Shown here piece after piece: positions 10,048-20,850 of a DNA stretch of 64,000 bases. Numbering within the stretch: position 1 is the stretch's first letter; every line of letters starts with the position of its first letter. The position numbers and the translations under genes are program-made. The stretch is from NCBI GenBank assembly GCA_033032865.1, contig JAWHQI010000005.1, positions 13,044,001 through 13,108,000 on the forward strand, in the 5' to 3' direction. The stretch is from Dactylorhiza incarnata. Lineage: Eukaryota > Streptophyta > Magnoliopsida > Asparagales > Orchidaceae. A model generated the notes under the pieces. The model had not been told where the DNA came from. It did not search any database and saw only the letters and a list, made by a program, of their open reading frames with translations.

Positions 10048-10936
10048 GCCAACATTGTCCTCAATGTTGAAGTGAAGTGTGAGGAACAAAAATATTTACA
10101 AAAACGAGAAGATTTAATTACAAGATAGAAAAAATATATATAAGAATAGTTACAAATAAAAAGGAACTCCACGAATATATACAAAATTGTTTTTTTGGTT
10201 TGTTTTAGTTTTCCGAAATGTACAAAACACGAATAAAATACGTATAAAAGAAGTTAAAAGTATATATGTGATCATATTTTTTTTGGGTATGATAAAAATA
10301 AATTTTTATCATCATTTTTATTTTATTATTTATGTTATATTATATTATTATTTTTTTTTGTTTTGGTTTTAATTTTGAAATATGCATGTTTTAAAATATA
10401 TCAAAATATTAAGAAAGATAAAATAAAGTAAATAACGAAAAAGCTTTGAGATAAAAGGCAAGGAAGAAATAAGAGAAATAAAAAGGTAAAAGCAACGGGG
10501 TTTTCTCGTTTCGAAATATCGACAAAAATCTCCTCTCGGGTCTGTCGAGTAATCCTACTTTGAGAAACTTCCTATTGTCCTATTTTAAAATTCCCAAAAT
10601 TCTTTTTGATTTTTGTTTTAAAGTTTTTGCATTATTTTATTTTGTTTTATGTTTCCTTTTTTAAAAAAGAATGATAATTTAAAATATGCATAGTTATTAA
10701 TAATATTTTTCATTTTGTTTTATTATAATTATTTATTATAATTATTTATTATTATTATTAATTATATTTTTGTTTATGTTTTTTAAGTTTTTTTTGAAAT
10801 GAAAATTTATTTCATCAATTTTTTTTTTTGTAAATAAGGACAATAAAAGAGGGTAATTGGATAAATATGGGGGTGCCTCCCACGGGCGCTTTGTTTACCG
10901 TCTCGTAGCTTGACGCGTTGGCGGGGTACGATCTTT

Positions 10937-13162
10937 TTAGAGGTGGGGGAGGGGTATGGAATTTAGCTTCCCTCCCAGTTGATCCCCCGCGTGGTAGAGT
11001 TTTAGTCGGTGACCGTTAACTTTTAAGTCGCCTTTTTCCGGGTGGGTGATAAGGACGGTCCCGTATGGCCAAACCTCTTTCACTTGAAAGGGGCCGGACC
11101 AGCGGGATTTTAGTTTCCCCGGAAAAAGACGAAGACGCGAATTATATAGGAGGACGAGATCGCCCGGCGCAAATGATTTTGGAAATTTAATTTTTCGGTC
11201 GTGGTAAAATTTCGAGCGTTCCTTATAAAATTTATTACTCTCGTAGGCGTTCTCACGCCATTCATCAAGTTCGTTTAATTGGAATTTCCGGTTTTCGGCG
11301 GTTAAATTATGATCGAGATTTAAAAGTTTTAACGCCCAAAAAGCGCGGTGCTCTAATTCTACAGGCAAATGGCACGCCTTGCCGTAGACTAATCGATAAG
11401 GCGTACAATCGATTGCGGTCTTGTACGTCGTACGATATGCCCACAGTGCGTCGTCTAATTTAATCGCCCAATCCTTCCTATTTATTGAAACGTTTTTTTC
11501 TAATATCCGTTTAATTTCTCGATTTACTCCCTCCACTTGGCCGCTCGTTTGGGGGTGATAGGCGGTGGCAAGCTTATGCGTAACGCCATATTTGGTTAAT
11601 GTTTTTGCAAACTGGGCGTTGCAAAAGTGCGTACCCCTATCACTAACTATCGCACGGGGCGTACCGAAGCGAGAAAATAATTTTTTAAGAAATTTGACGA
11701 CGACTCTCGCATCGTTGGTGGGGAGAGCTTGCGCTTCCACCCACCTAGATACGTAGTCGACCTCCACTAAAATGTAGCGATTTGTATATGAAGGAGGTAG
11801 GGGGCCTATGAAATCTATGCCCCATAAATCGAAAATCTCGCATTCTAAATAAAAATTTTGGGGCATCTCGTCGCGATGAGAGATGTTACCCGACCGTTGA
11901 CAGCTATCGCATGCGCTCACAAAAGTGTGAGCGTCTTTGAAGAGAGCGGGCCAATAAAAGCCCGCCTCCAGCGCCTTCTGCGCAGTCCGGTTGGCTTGAT
12001 AATGCCCCCCGGCCGGCCCCTCATGGCAGTGCCGCAAAATTTGCGCACCCTCCTCGCTCGAAACGTATCTCCGCACGACTTGGTCCGCGCAGACGCGAAA
12101 AAAGAAAGGGTGCTCCCAAAAGTAATTTTTCAAATCAGAAAAGAATTTCTTCTTTTGCTGTTTTGAAAAGTCTTTCGGGAGCACCCGCGCAACTAAATAG
12201 TTGGCATAGTCTGCGAACAAAGGCGAGGGAGAAGTTTTTAAATTATTTAAAACTAAAAGACGCTCCTCGGGAAATCGATCATCGATTTCCGGTTCGAAGA
12301 GCGCTTCTGCGATTGGGTGTTCTAAACGAGAAAGGTGGTCGGCCGCTAAATTTTCGGCCCCCTTCTTATCCCGGATCTCTAAATCGAATTCTTGTAATAG
12401 GAGGATCCATCGAAGAAGGCGGGGCTTAGCGTCCATTTTTTCTAATAAATATTTAAGTGCGGAGTGGTCGGTAAATATTATAATTTTAGAAAGCGTGACG
12501 TAGGGCCTAAACTTATCTATGGCGAAGACGACGACAAGGAGTTCCTTTTTCGTTTTCGTGTAATTAGCCTGTGCGGCCGTGAGCGTGCAGGACGCGTAGT
12601 AGATAGGAAGAAAATATTTATTTACGCGTTGGCCTAATACGGCCCCTACCGCTATATCGCTCGCGTCGCACATAATCTCAAACGGAAGGGTCCAATCGGG
12701 CGCCACCAGAATGGGAGAATGGATAAGTTTATTTTTTATGGCATGGAATGCCTCTACGCACGCGCTATCAAAAATGAATGGAGATTCTTTCTCTAGGAGG
12801 TGGGTTAGCGGTTTTGTTATTTTGGAAAATTTTTGAATAAACCGCCTATAGAAACCCGCGTGGCCAAGAAAACTACGAATTGATTTTATATTTGAGGGCG
12901 CGGGGAGTTTTTCAATTATTTCGACCTTGGCCTTGTCGACCTCCATCCCTCTTTCAGAAATTTTATGGCCGAGAACTAAGCCTTCTCGAACCATGAAATT
13001 ACACTTTTCCGAGTTTAAAACCAGGTTCGTGTCTTCGCATCGTTGGAGGACTCGATCTAAATTTTGGAGGCAGTTTTGGAAGGAGCTTCCAAAAACCGAG
13101 AATTCATCCATAAAGACTTCCATAATATCCTCTACGAGCTCTCCAAATATTGCTAGCATACA
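10937..13162 (-). pseudogene. pol: E1 pol, C-terminal part: RT, RNase H, integrase
   Basis: 740 codons open after the nonsense codon at 13165-13163. RT palm and thumb come first; the catalytic box reads FMDEF, where the family norm is F/YMDDF, so the second Asp is Glu. [13 protein letters not shown] follows. RNase H spans about residues 145-275 ([11 protein letters not shown] ... AADHLSRLE). Integrase has an HHCC zinc finger ([10 protein letters not shown] ... CDSCQ, about 385-430) and a D,D,E core: [16 protein letters not shown] and [10 protein letters not shown]. The C-terminal part ends near [10 protein letters not shown]. No chromodomain is seen. This is an Athila/Tat-type pol, normally cleaved from a polyprotein to copy and insert element cDNA. 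Integrase looks intact; RT probably is not active. Confidence 0.92.
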
Positions 13163-14065
13163 TCATTGAAATGTAGCTGGCGCGTTGCAGAGGCCGAATG
13201 GCATCCTTCGGTACGCGAAGGTACCGAAGGGGCACGTAAAGGTTGTTTTCTCCTGATCTTCGGGGGAGATTGGAATTTGTAAAAATCCCGATAGACCGTC
13301 GAGAAAACAATAATAAGGATGACCCGATAGTCGCTCCAAAATTTGATCGATAAACGGTAATGGAAAGTGGTCTTTGCGGGTGGCGTCATTTAATTTTCGG
13401 TAATCGATGCACACCCTCCAACCCGTAACAGTACGGGTTGGGATTAATTCGTTGTTTTGATTCGCCACTACCGTTAGACTGCCCTTTTTTGGCACGACAT
13501 GAATGGAACTAACCCACGTGCTGTCGGATATAGGGTAGATAATCCCCGCATACAGGAGTTTGATTACTTCAGCCTTAACGACATCCCGCATATTCGGGTT
13601 AAGTCGTCGCTGAGGCTGGATGGTTTTGCGGGAATTATCTTCTAAGAAGATTTTGTGCGTGCAAAAAGAGGGATTTATCCCCCTAATATCGGAAATCTGC
13701 CATGCAATTGCATGGCGATGCGTGGACAAAACTTTAACTAATTCGGAGGTTTCAGAATCAGTTAAAGAAGACGAAATAATAACCGGGAGTTTTAAGTCCG
13801 CGGCGAGAAAAACGTATTTTAAATGGTCGGGGAGTGGCTTAAGCTCTAAGACCGGGGGTTCTTCATAAGAAGTTGTTATTTTTAAACTTTTAGAATTAAA
13901 AGATTCGAAAGGCGAATCTGGCGGTAGCTCGTCCAAAGGGGCGAGGTCCGCCAAATCCGGTTCGTCTAAATTTAAATCTAGTAATTCTGCAAGCGAAGAA
14001 CATTCATCCTCGAACGCGGATTCTAAGTGAAAGCAGGAATCATCGTTCGATAAAGAGTTTCGCAT
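13163..14065 (-). pseudogene. pol: E1 pol, middle part: RT fingers/palm, ended by nonsense codon
   Basis: 300 codons in the same frame as the downstream part. It starts in an acidic linker and enters RT: WVSSIHVVPKK, VCIDYRKLND, HFPLPFIDQILERL and the first catalytic Asp in YCFLDGLSGF, up to CNAPATFQ. The stop is TGA where relatives have Arg (FQRCM); CGA to TGA is one C-to-T change, typical of deaminated methyl-CpG. At the 5' end the frame overlaps the gag-protease frame by 43 bp, consistent with a 1-bp indel near 14077-14090 rather than programmed shifting, since the gag frame ends quickly after the indel. Confidence 0.88.
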
Positions 14066-16293
14066 CGAGGGATTAATAAGAAGGTTACTTCGTCGTCCCC
14101 TACCCGAAGGAGGAGGCGACCGTTACTCACATCAATTAATGCGCGGGAGGTCGCGAGGAAAGGGCGACCGAGGATAATTGGCACCTCAGCGTCCTCCTCG
14201 ATGTCGAGGATGACGAAGTCTACCGGGAAGATAAACTTGTCAACCTTGACCAGAACGTCCTCCACTACCCCGATAGGATATTTTATCGAGCGATCCGCGA
14301 GTTGGATGCTCATTTTTGTTGGGGTGGGAACACCCAAATCTAGTTTTTTAAAGAGGGAGAAGGGCATCAAATTGATGCTCGCTCCCAGGTCCGCTAGGGC
14401 GTACTTTATTAATAAATTGCCGAATAGGCACGAGATGGAAAACCTTCCCGGATCGTATAGTTTAGGCGGCAATTTATTAAGTAGGACCGCCGAGCATTCC
14501 GCATTTAATGAAACACGCGAAATACCCTCGAGCTTCTTTTTATTAGAAAGGAGCTCCTTAAGGTATTTCACATATTTCGGCATTTGTGAGAGTGCCTCGC
14601 AGAAGGGGACGTTAATTTGAATTTGTTTAAATATTTGTAAAAACTTTTTGTAATGTTCGTCCTCCTTCTCTTTATTAAATTTTGCGGGGTACGGAATTTG
14701 CGGGCTCGAGACGCCCGGCGCTAATATTTTTTCCGTATCTACTAAAATAAAAGACGAGGGTGCAGGGGTCGGAGGCGAAACAGTTACCTGATGCTCAACC
14801 CGTAATGGGGAGTCGACCTCCTTGTCGTTGCGTAAGGTAATGGCGTGGGCATTTTCACGCGGGTTCTGCTCCGAGTTCCCAGGTAGTGCTCCAAGTGGCC
14901 GCTCGGAGACCATTTTTGCAAGCTGTCCAACCTGCATTTCTAAATTTTTTAGCGATCCGGTTATATTCCGGATATTTGCGTCGTTTGAAGCCATGTATTT
15001 TGCAAAAATCTCCTCGAACGGAGAAGGTTTTGGAGGAGGAGGCGCAAAACCCTGCTGAAATCCTTGGGGATATCCATGCGAAAATCCTTGCGGGATCGCA
15101 GGTGGAGGGCGTTGCGCATTATTTGGGTTACTCCAGGAGAAGTTCGGGTGGCTCCTCCAACCCGGGTTATAGTTATTACTATATGGGTTGAAGGGCGCCC
15201 GCACTTGATTGCCCACGTAATCCACCGATTCCTCGCTTAAATTATTGTTATTATTAATATTATTATTAAGATTATTATTATTAAGATTATTAAAATTATT
15301 ATTATTTTTATTTGGATTATTAAAATTATTATTATTATTATTAGGATTATTAGCCCAAGCGGGAGTGGAGGAGGAAGCAGTCATCTCCGCCACTTGCTTA
15401 CTTAGCCGCTCTACCTGCGAGGCTAAGTGAGTAGTGGCATCCACTTCGAAAATACCAGCCGGTTTAGGAGGACGCGACCTTGGCATGTTCCATTGGTACG
15501 CGTTCATGGCCATTTCTTCGATCAGAGCTTGAGCGGCCTCCGGGGTTTTGTTGTTTAACGTTCCCCCGGCGGCTGCGCCGATCATCTGTCTCGTTGAGAA
15601 ATTCAAGCCGTTATAGAACGTTTGTACCTGAAGCCAAGTTGGTAGCGTGTGATGAGGACACCTACGCAAATATTCTTTAAAACATTCCCAAGTCTCGTAG
15701 AGAGACTCGGAATCGAATTGAATGAAGGATGCGATATCGGTGCGTAATTTAGCGATTTTTGACGGAGGAAAATATTTAGTTAGAAAATTCTCCGTCAATT
15801 CGGCCCACGTGGTTATGGACCCTCTCGGAAGAGAAGTTAACCACGATTTCGCCTTTGTCCGCAGGGAAAAGGGAAATAAGCGCAAGCGAATGGCGTCATC
15901 GCTGACGCCATTAATCTTGAAGGTGTCGCAAATTTCTAAAAAATTATTAAGGTGTTGGTTTGGGTCCTTATCTGGCAAACCGTCGAACTGAATCGACTGT
16001 TGTACCATTTGAATTATACTGGATTTGATTTCGAAATTATTATTAGCTACTACGGGGCGGGTGACGCTCGATCTTGTATCCTCTAAATTTGGCCTAGCAT
16101 AATAGGCCATGGTCCGCTGTGGGGCCGCATTTAGATTAGGATCGCCCATCACGCCTAAATGTATATCGCCGACAGATTCTTCGGGATCTATTTGTAGATT
16201 TTGATTACGAGATCGGCGGCGCTCGAGAAGCGTGCGCTCGATTTCGGGATCAAAAGGTAAAATTGGATTATCCGAAGATTCTCCTCGTGTCAT
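14023..16293 (-). pseudogene. gag: E1 gag-protease, frameshifted at its 3' end
   Basis: 756 codons from ATG 16293. Retrotransposon gag domain at about residues 125-240 (FPFSLRTKAKSWL ... TWAELTENFLTKYFPPSK ... FYNGLN), followed by the Athila-type helix AAAGGTLNNKTPEAAQALIEEM. An Asn-rich low-complexity stretch (about 315-350) and a Pro/Gln-rich stretch follow; no CCHC knuckle is seen. The aspartic protease starts near residue 633 with ADLGASINLMP and ends with PIILGRPFLAT. Gag forms the particle; the protease processes the polyprotein. The start is supported by a 540-bp leader from the primer site. The last ~15 residues are out of frame because of the indel near 14080. Confidence 0.92.
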
Positions 16294-16812
16294 ACACTAT
16301 TCATTAATTAATTTTTTTTGGAAGAAAGAGTTTTTTTTTTTCTTTTTATAGATTTTTTGATGTTTTTGTTTTGGAAATATTTTTACAAGGAAGAAAAAGA
16401 AGGAAAGAAAGAAAGAGGGGGAAAATATATTTTTTTGATTTTCTTTTCGTAAGTAGAAAATATCGCTATATATATATTTTTTGGATGATTTTTAAGGTTT
16501 TGTTTTGTTTGGTTTTATATGAACATATAGATGTATGTTTGTAAATATATAAGCAAAATTTTTATAATTGCAAAAGTTTTTAAATTCTGCAAATATGAGT
16601 TTATAAGAGGTGGTAAAAATAAAGGAGATATATCTTTATATATATTTTTTTTTGAAAATTTTGGATTTTCCTTTTTCTTAGATAGGTTTTTTTTTCTTTC
16701 TTAATTAAATTTTTTTGTTGTTTTTAAGATGAAAGTAAAATATATAATTGATAGAGAGGTGAAATATAAGATAAAATTAATAGCGTTCCCTATTTCAAAA
16801 TAACGACACAAG
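16294..16812 (-). other. E1 5' leader (no gene)
   Basis: AT-rich untranslated stretch between primer site and gag. It should hold packaging signals, but I see no specific motif beyond T-rich runs. Confidence 0.6.
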
Positions 16813-16830
16813 TCCCCGGCAACGGCGCCA
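16813..16830 (-). other. Primer binding site (tRNA-Asp) of E1
   Basis: TGGCGCCGTTGCCGGGGA on the minus strand, six bases inside the 5' LTR. It is complementary to the 3' end of plant tRNA-Asp, the usual Athila/Tat primer. Confidence 0.9.
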
Positions 16831-16836
16831 AAAACT

Positions 16837-19258
16837 TGATACGCTAAAATTTATCTTTTTAGAAAAGCCCTTTCTTTCTTTCTTTAACTTTAACCTTAGG
16901 CGGACGTTTTCGAAAAGTCCCGCGAGTAATTCTACTTCGAGGAATTACCCGTTATCCTATCGAAAGATAGAAGTAACGGCCTTTTCCTCTTTCGAAATAT
17001 CGAGGATTATTCTTTGGCCGCGTCGCCAAAAGCTAAGTAGAAAGTGTTTGAAAGACTTATGTTTGAAATGAAAGTTGAAAGCTTTTTGAATATGTTGTTG
17101 CAATAATTTTGTGAGTTGTTGCAACAATTCTTTAAGAGATCGTTTTAAAACTTCTTTTGCCTTGAGCTAGTTCCAACAACCAAAGAGTTGTTGCAACAAT
17201 TTTTTAAGTGTTTAAAAGAGAGTTTTAAAAATTGCTTTGGAGAGAAAGCTTTTGGGTTTATATAATTATCCGGACTAAAATCAATAAAGGCAAGTGGACC
17301 TTATCGATAGTAGTATAGGATATTTCCTTTGAAATATCAAGGTCATATTTTTCCAAGGTCGTATCGATTATTTCTACTTCTTAGGAGCGGGCTATTATTT
17401 TATCGAAAAGAGTTTTGAATTGATTTTTATACTTTTATAGAAAAACTAATGACAAAAATTAAGGTTGGCGTGCGTTTAACGATAATTGCGAAAAAAAGAG
17501 AGAAAGCACGAAAACGTTAATTTAGAAAGTAGTTTTGCTTAGATTTTTGTAGAGTTTTATAAAGCGATAATGATAACTACGACGATTTTAAGTGATTGAG
17601 CGGTTAGCGGAATTAGCAAAAAGCAATTATATTAAAAACAAAAGACGCACTAATTGAAAACGCACACACTCTACGAAATTAAAATAAAAGCGGTAAATTG
17701 CAGAAATTAAAGAAATGCAATCCCTACCCAAATAGGTAGAGGGGAAATAAATGCGTGAGCGAGTCCTATCCAAATGGATAGGCGGGAAATAAATGCGTGA
17801 CAAGTCCTATCCAAATGGATAGGCGGGAAATAAATGCGTGACAGAAATAAAAGCTATTGAATTACAAAAAAGGCGCAAAATTTATCCTCCTACACACACA
17901 CACCCTTACTTGAAATGAAATCTAAGTTAAAAGAAAACAAAAATTCTATACTAGCGCACACACACACACTTACTTTATTTGAAAATTAAGTTAAAGAAAA
18001 CAAAAATTAACTCATACACTCACACACACAACATAAATGAAACTAATTTAAAAGAAAATAAAATCTATTCTCCTACACTCACACACCCTTACTAAAAATG
18101 AAATCTAAGTTAAAATAAAACAAAATCTATACTAGCACACACACACACACTTACTTTAATAAAAACTACAAAAGCACTAAAAAACTAAAAAGAAAAACTA
18201 AAATACAAAAAAGAGAAAAATTAACCTAAACTCATACACTCACACACACAAATTATGAAGCCATCTAAAAATTACAAAAAAGCTAAAAACATGAAAATTA
18301 GCCTCATACACACACACACCCAAATTAAAATGGACAACTAATTATAATAACAAAAAATACAAAAACTAATAAAAAGAGAAAGAAAGAAGAAAAAAGAGAG
18401 AACACACACACACACTTTAACCAAAACAAAGATAAGAGAATTACAAAGAAGCAAATCTATTTCATTTCCATCATAAAGAGGTTACAAAACAAGAGAGAGA
18501 AAATGCAAAAAGAGAGCTAAAACATGAAAACAGCAAAAATTGGTCCACAATCTTAAGAAGAGATCTCAAAATTCTGAACCCTTAGACTCAGCTGAATCTG
18601 GCTATTTATAGGAAAAATTTTGGAATTACACGCCCTCGGACACGGGCGTGTCTGAGGGCGTGACACGGCTTGGGGTGCGAATAGCCAGAACAGCTGGATC
18701 CAGGCAGGCATCTGGAAGGCTTGACCGGCGACTTTGGAAGTACACGGGCGTGACCATCGTACACGGCCTAGGTCACGGGCGTGACCTAGGTCGGTTGGCT
18801 GGAGCTTGAACTGGGCGTGACACCTGGCGTGTCCTTTGTTCTTCTGGAAGGAATTGAGGGTCACGGGCGTGTCTGAAATGTCACGGGCGTGACTTTGACT
18901 TTTTGGATGAAATGCTCTAAGTGGCTGGAATCTGGGATGGATATCCAACATGGGTGTGACCAAGTACACGGCCTCGGTCACGGGCGTGACCGAGGGCGTG
19001 ACTTGATGTTTGAGTTGGAAAAAGAACAGAGAGAAGAAAATGTTAGGGATTAGTGAACACGTCCTTGGACACGTGCGTGTCCAAGGGCGTGTCTTAACAA
19101 AATGACAGAAAGTTTATTAAATTAAAATAAAACTTAGTTAAAATTTTAAAATAACAAAAACAAACAATTTATTTATTTAATTACACAGATTATTTATAAT
19201 TCTAAGCAAAAATACACTAAAAACTATACAGAAAAACACGTATAATTACTATTCATCA
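16837..19258 (-). repeat. E1 5' LTR
   Basis: 2422 bp, pairs with 5917-8347. Followed on the right by the TSD copy AAATG (19259-19263) and the rest of the E2 LTR. Palindromic tract at about 18630-19100. Confidence 0.95.
18602..18610 (-). promoter_or_regulatory. TATA box of E1 5' LTR
   Basis: TATAAATAG on the minus strand; this copy would drive the E1 genomic RNA. Confidence 0.7.
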
Positions 19259-20330
19259 AAATGGCAGTGTACCAATCGTTCAAGTAATATAAAATGTGGG
19301 AGTGAATCCCCAAGTATCGATCTCGAAGGAACACAGTAAGGTGGAGTTTACTTTTGAGGAAGGACTTGAGATTGAAGTCCTTTAGGTCGGATGGATTGCG
19401 GAAAAGGGGGTGATTTGGATTGTGGAAAATAAAAGAAAACAACTACAACTACTCCTATTAAATGTCACTATGCAATGCTTCGCCAGGAGGGATGGAAAAC
19501 TACGTTGGACTTGAACACACTACTTCGCTAGGCGGATGGATGAGTAGGCAAGCGGATGAGGTGGTAAGTGTGGAATCAAACTGTGCAGGCCTTGAGCGCA
19601 CTGCTTCGTTAAGCGAATGGATTACACGGGCCGCTGTGCCATGCTTCACTAGGCGGATGGACGAGAAGGCTTGCGGATGGAATGGGTCACACCGGCGGAA
19701 TGAGGGTCGCAAGCACCTCGTCAACAGGCACGCCACTAGCAATTGCTAGTGCGGCACACAAATATGACGGTGGGATGGAGGATGGAATGGGGCGCTCCTC
19801 ACTTCCATAAACCACACATAATGATTTCACATAGACATCAAATATTGAATAACATAATAAGGTTTAACAAACATTGTTCATACACCCAAAAGATAAATGA
19901 AGACAACACTATAATATAAAGGGGGTTGAGATTACAACCAAAGCACGGAGACTCATCGGAGGTTCACGTCCGGAATCTAGGGTTGTCAATCCTTGTCCGA
20001 GCTCGGGCTCCAACTACCGTCCGGGGTCCGGAAGAGCTGTCACCTTCTTCTATTATACCCGTCTTCTCTGTCAGTCTTCTTTGACTCCAATCTCACCGGA
20101 GAACTTCATATATGCATCAGAAAATCCCTCAAAATGGAGCTTTGGAGGTGCACGAACAATGGAGGAGGCATAGAGGATGCTCCGACTTGAGATTTGCAAG
20201 AGAATGGTGGCCGGAGCTCCTCCCGAAGATGGGCGGTGATGGAGCGGTGAAATGGGCGCTCTGGAGAGGGAAAACGGCGCTGGAAATGACCTAAAACATG
20301 GATTCTCCCGGAAGGATTCGTGAAAACACG

Positions 20331-20338
20331 TATTTATA
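20331..20338 (-). promoter_or_regulatory. TATA box of E2 3' LTR
   Basis: TATAAATA on the minus strand. In the 5' LTR the same place reads TATACATA (about 33008-33015), so the copy that would drive E2 is weakened. Confidence 0.6.
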
Positions 20339-20354
20339 GATAGCAAAATTTTGA

Positions 20355-20600
20355 ACACGCACGGTCAGTGGCGCACGACCAGTGGTCGTGCACGAAGAAA
20401 TGCCTCTGATTGTGCGCGAAGAACCTGTAGCATAGTCCTGAACTGCAAAATAATGCACGGTTAGTGGTGCACGACCAGTGGTCGTGCGCGAAGAAGGTCA
20501 GTGATCGTGCAAAGTTCTCTGTTTGGTAAGGGGAATTAACGCACGGCCAGTGGTCGTGCGCCTGATCATGCGCGAAGGAAAACGCATGATCAGTGGCTTC
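20355..20600 (-). promoter_or_regulatory. Palindromic GCACGACCAGTGGTCGTGC tract in E2 LTR
   Basis: GCACGACCA-G-TGGTCGTGC occurs as long inverted repeats near 20375, 20470 and 20541, with GTGCGCGAAG spacers. It lies just upstream of the LTR TATA box at 20331-20338. The counterpart in the 5' LTR is 33035-33260. Confidence 0.6.
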
Positions 20601-20836
20601 TTAGGCAGAAATTCCCCCAGAACCAATCTCGAGTGTCGCACAACCCTTGAACCTGCTTGAAAATATCCAGGACCACTGGGATACAAAGAATCACACCAAA
20701 ATTGGCATAAATGTGCACTAAGAGTGGAAATACGAAATGTGATCAATAGAAGCATTTATGAGTAGTAAGTGAAGTGCATTAGCGAGAAAAACGACCCAGA
20801 TGACTCCGGAAATCACTATATAAACCGGACTCATCA

Positions 20837-20850
20837 CACCCCCAGACTTA
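20837..20850 (-). other. Polypurine tract of E2
   Basis: TAAGTCTGGGGGTG on the minus strand, abutting the 3' LTR. Two similar CCCCCAGACTT copies lie upstream at 21355-21370 and 22277-22290. Confidence 0.7.

Larger units (their letters stand above)
8365..10936 (-). other. E1 3' noncoding region
   Basis: 2.6 kb between the end of pol and the polypurine tract. Very AT-rich with long T/A runs; small ORFs here (such as 9388-9723) look like composition artefacts. It contains a hairpin cluster (8741-8973), a second polypurine-like motif (10031-10047), a segment resembling the LTR hairpin region (10498-10590, CGAGTAATCCTACTT versus CGAGTAATTCTACTT in the LTR), and a post-pol motif shared with E2 (10862-10906). 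Athila-group elements often have an env-like gene here; none is recognisable. Confidence 0.7.
5917..19258 (-). mobile_element. Element E1: nearly complete Athila-like Gypsy retrotransposon
   Basis: A 13,342-bp element on the minus strand. Order: 5' LTR 19258-16837, tRNA-Asp primer site, leader, gag-protease, RT, RNase H, integrase, a 2.6-kb 3' noncoding region, polypurine tract, 3' LTR 8347-5917. An exact 5-bp TSD, AAATG, flanks it (5912-5916 and 19259-19263), and the empty site is visible in the paralogous E2 LTR near 31935. In the first ~1,050 bp of the two LTRs I count 18 substitutions by eye (about 1.7%), so insertion is recent. At the rice rate of 1.3e-8 per site per year that is well under 1 My; the rate for this species is unknown. 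The coding region has one frameshift, one nonsense codon and an altered RT catalytic motif. Confidence 0.95.
19264..20836 (-). repeat. E2 3' LTR, main piece
   Basis: Matches 31938-33513 of the E2 5' LTR nearly throughout and ends ...GACTCATCA at the polypurine tract. It contains four spaced CTTCGYTAGGCGGATGG-like repeats (19480-19690) and the palindromic tract 20355-20600. The ORFs seen here are shadows of this repeat. Confidence 0.88.

Noticed and set aside
9388..10372. Hydrophobic ORFs (9388-9723, 9945-10184, 10187-10372)
   Set aside because: They consist of Phe/Ile/Lys/Tyr codons from A/T runs in a noncoding region; no start context or family match.
11565..13169. Plus-strand ORFs opposite E1 pol and gag (e.g. 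11858-12166, 14201-14620)
   Set aside because: Shadows of the minus-strand polyprotein; compositions are complement artefacts.
14077..14090. Programmed ribosomal frameshift between gag-protease and RT in E1
   Set aside because: The site lies at the end of protease, has no convincing slippery-site and structure pair, and the family normally reads through; a 1-bp indel explains it better.
19462..19749. ORF 19462-19749 (and its copy near 32204) as a gene
   Set aside because: Lies wholly in the E2 LTR; the reading frame follows the CTTCGYTAGGCGGATGG repeats and is not conserved between the two LTRs.
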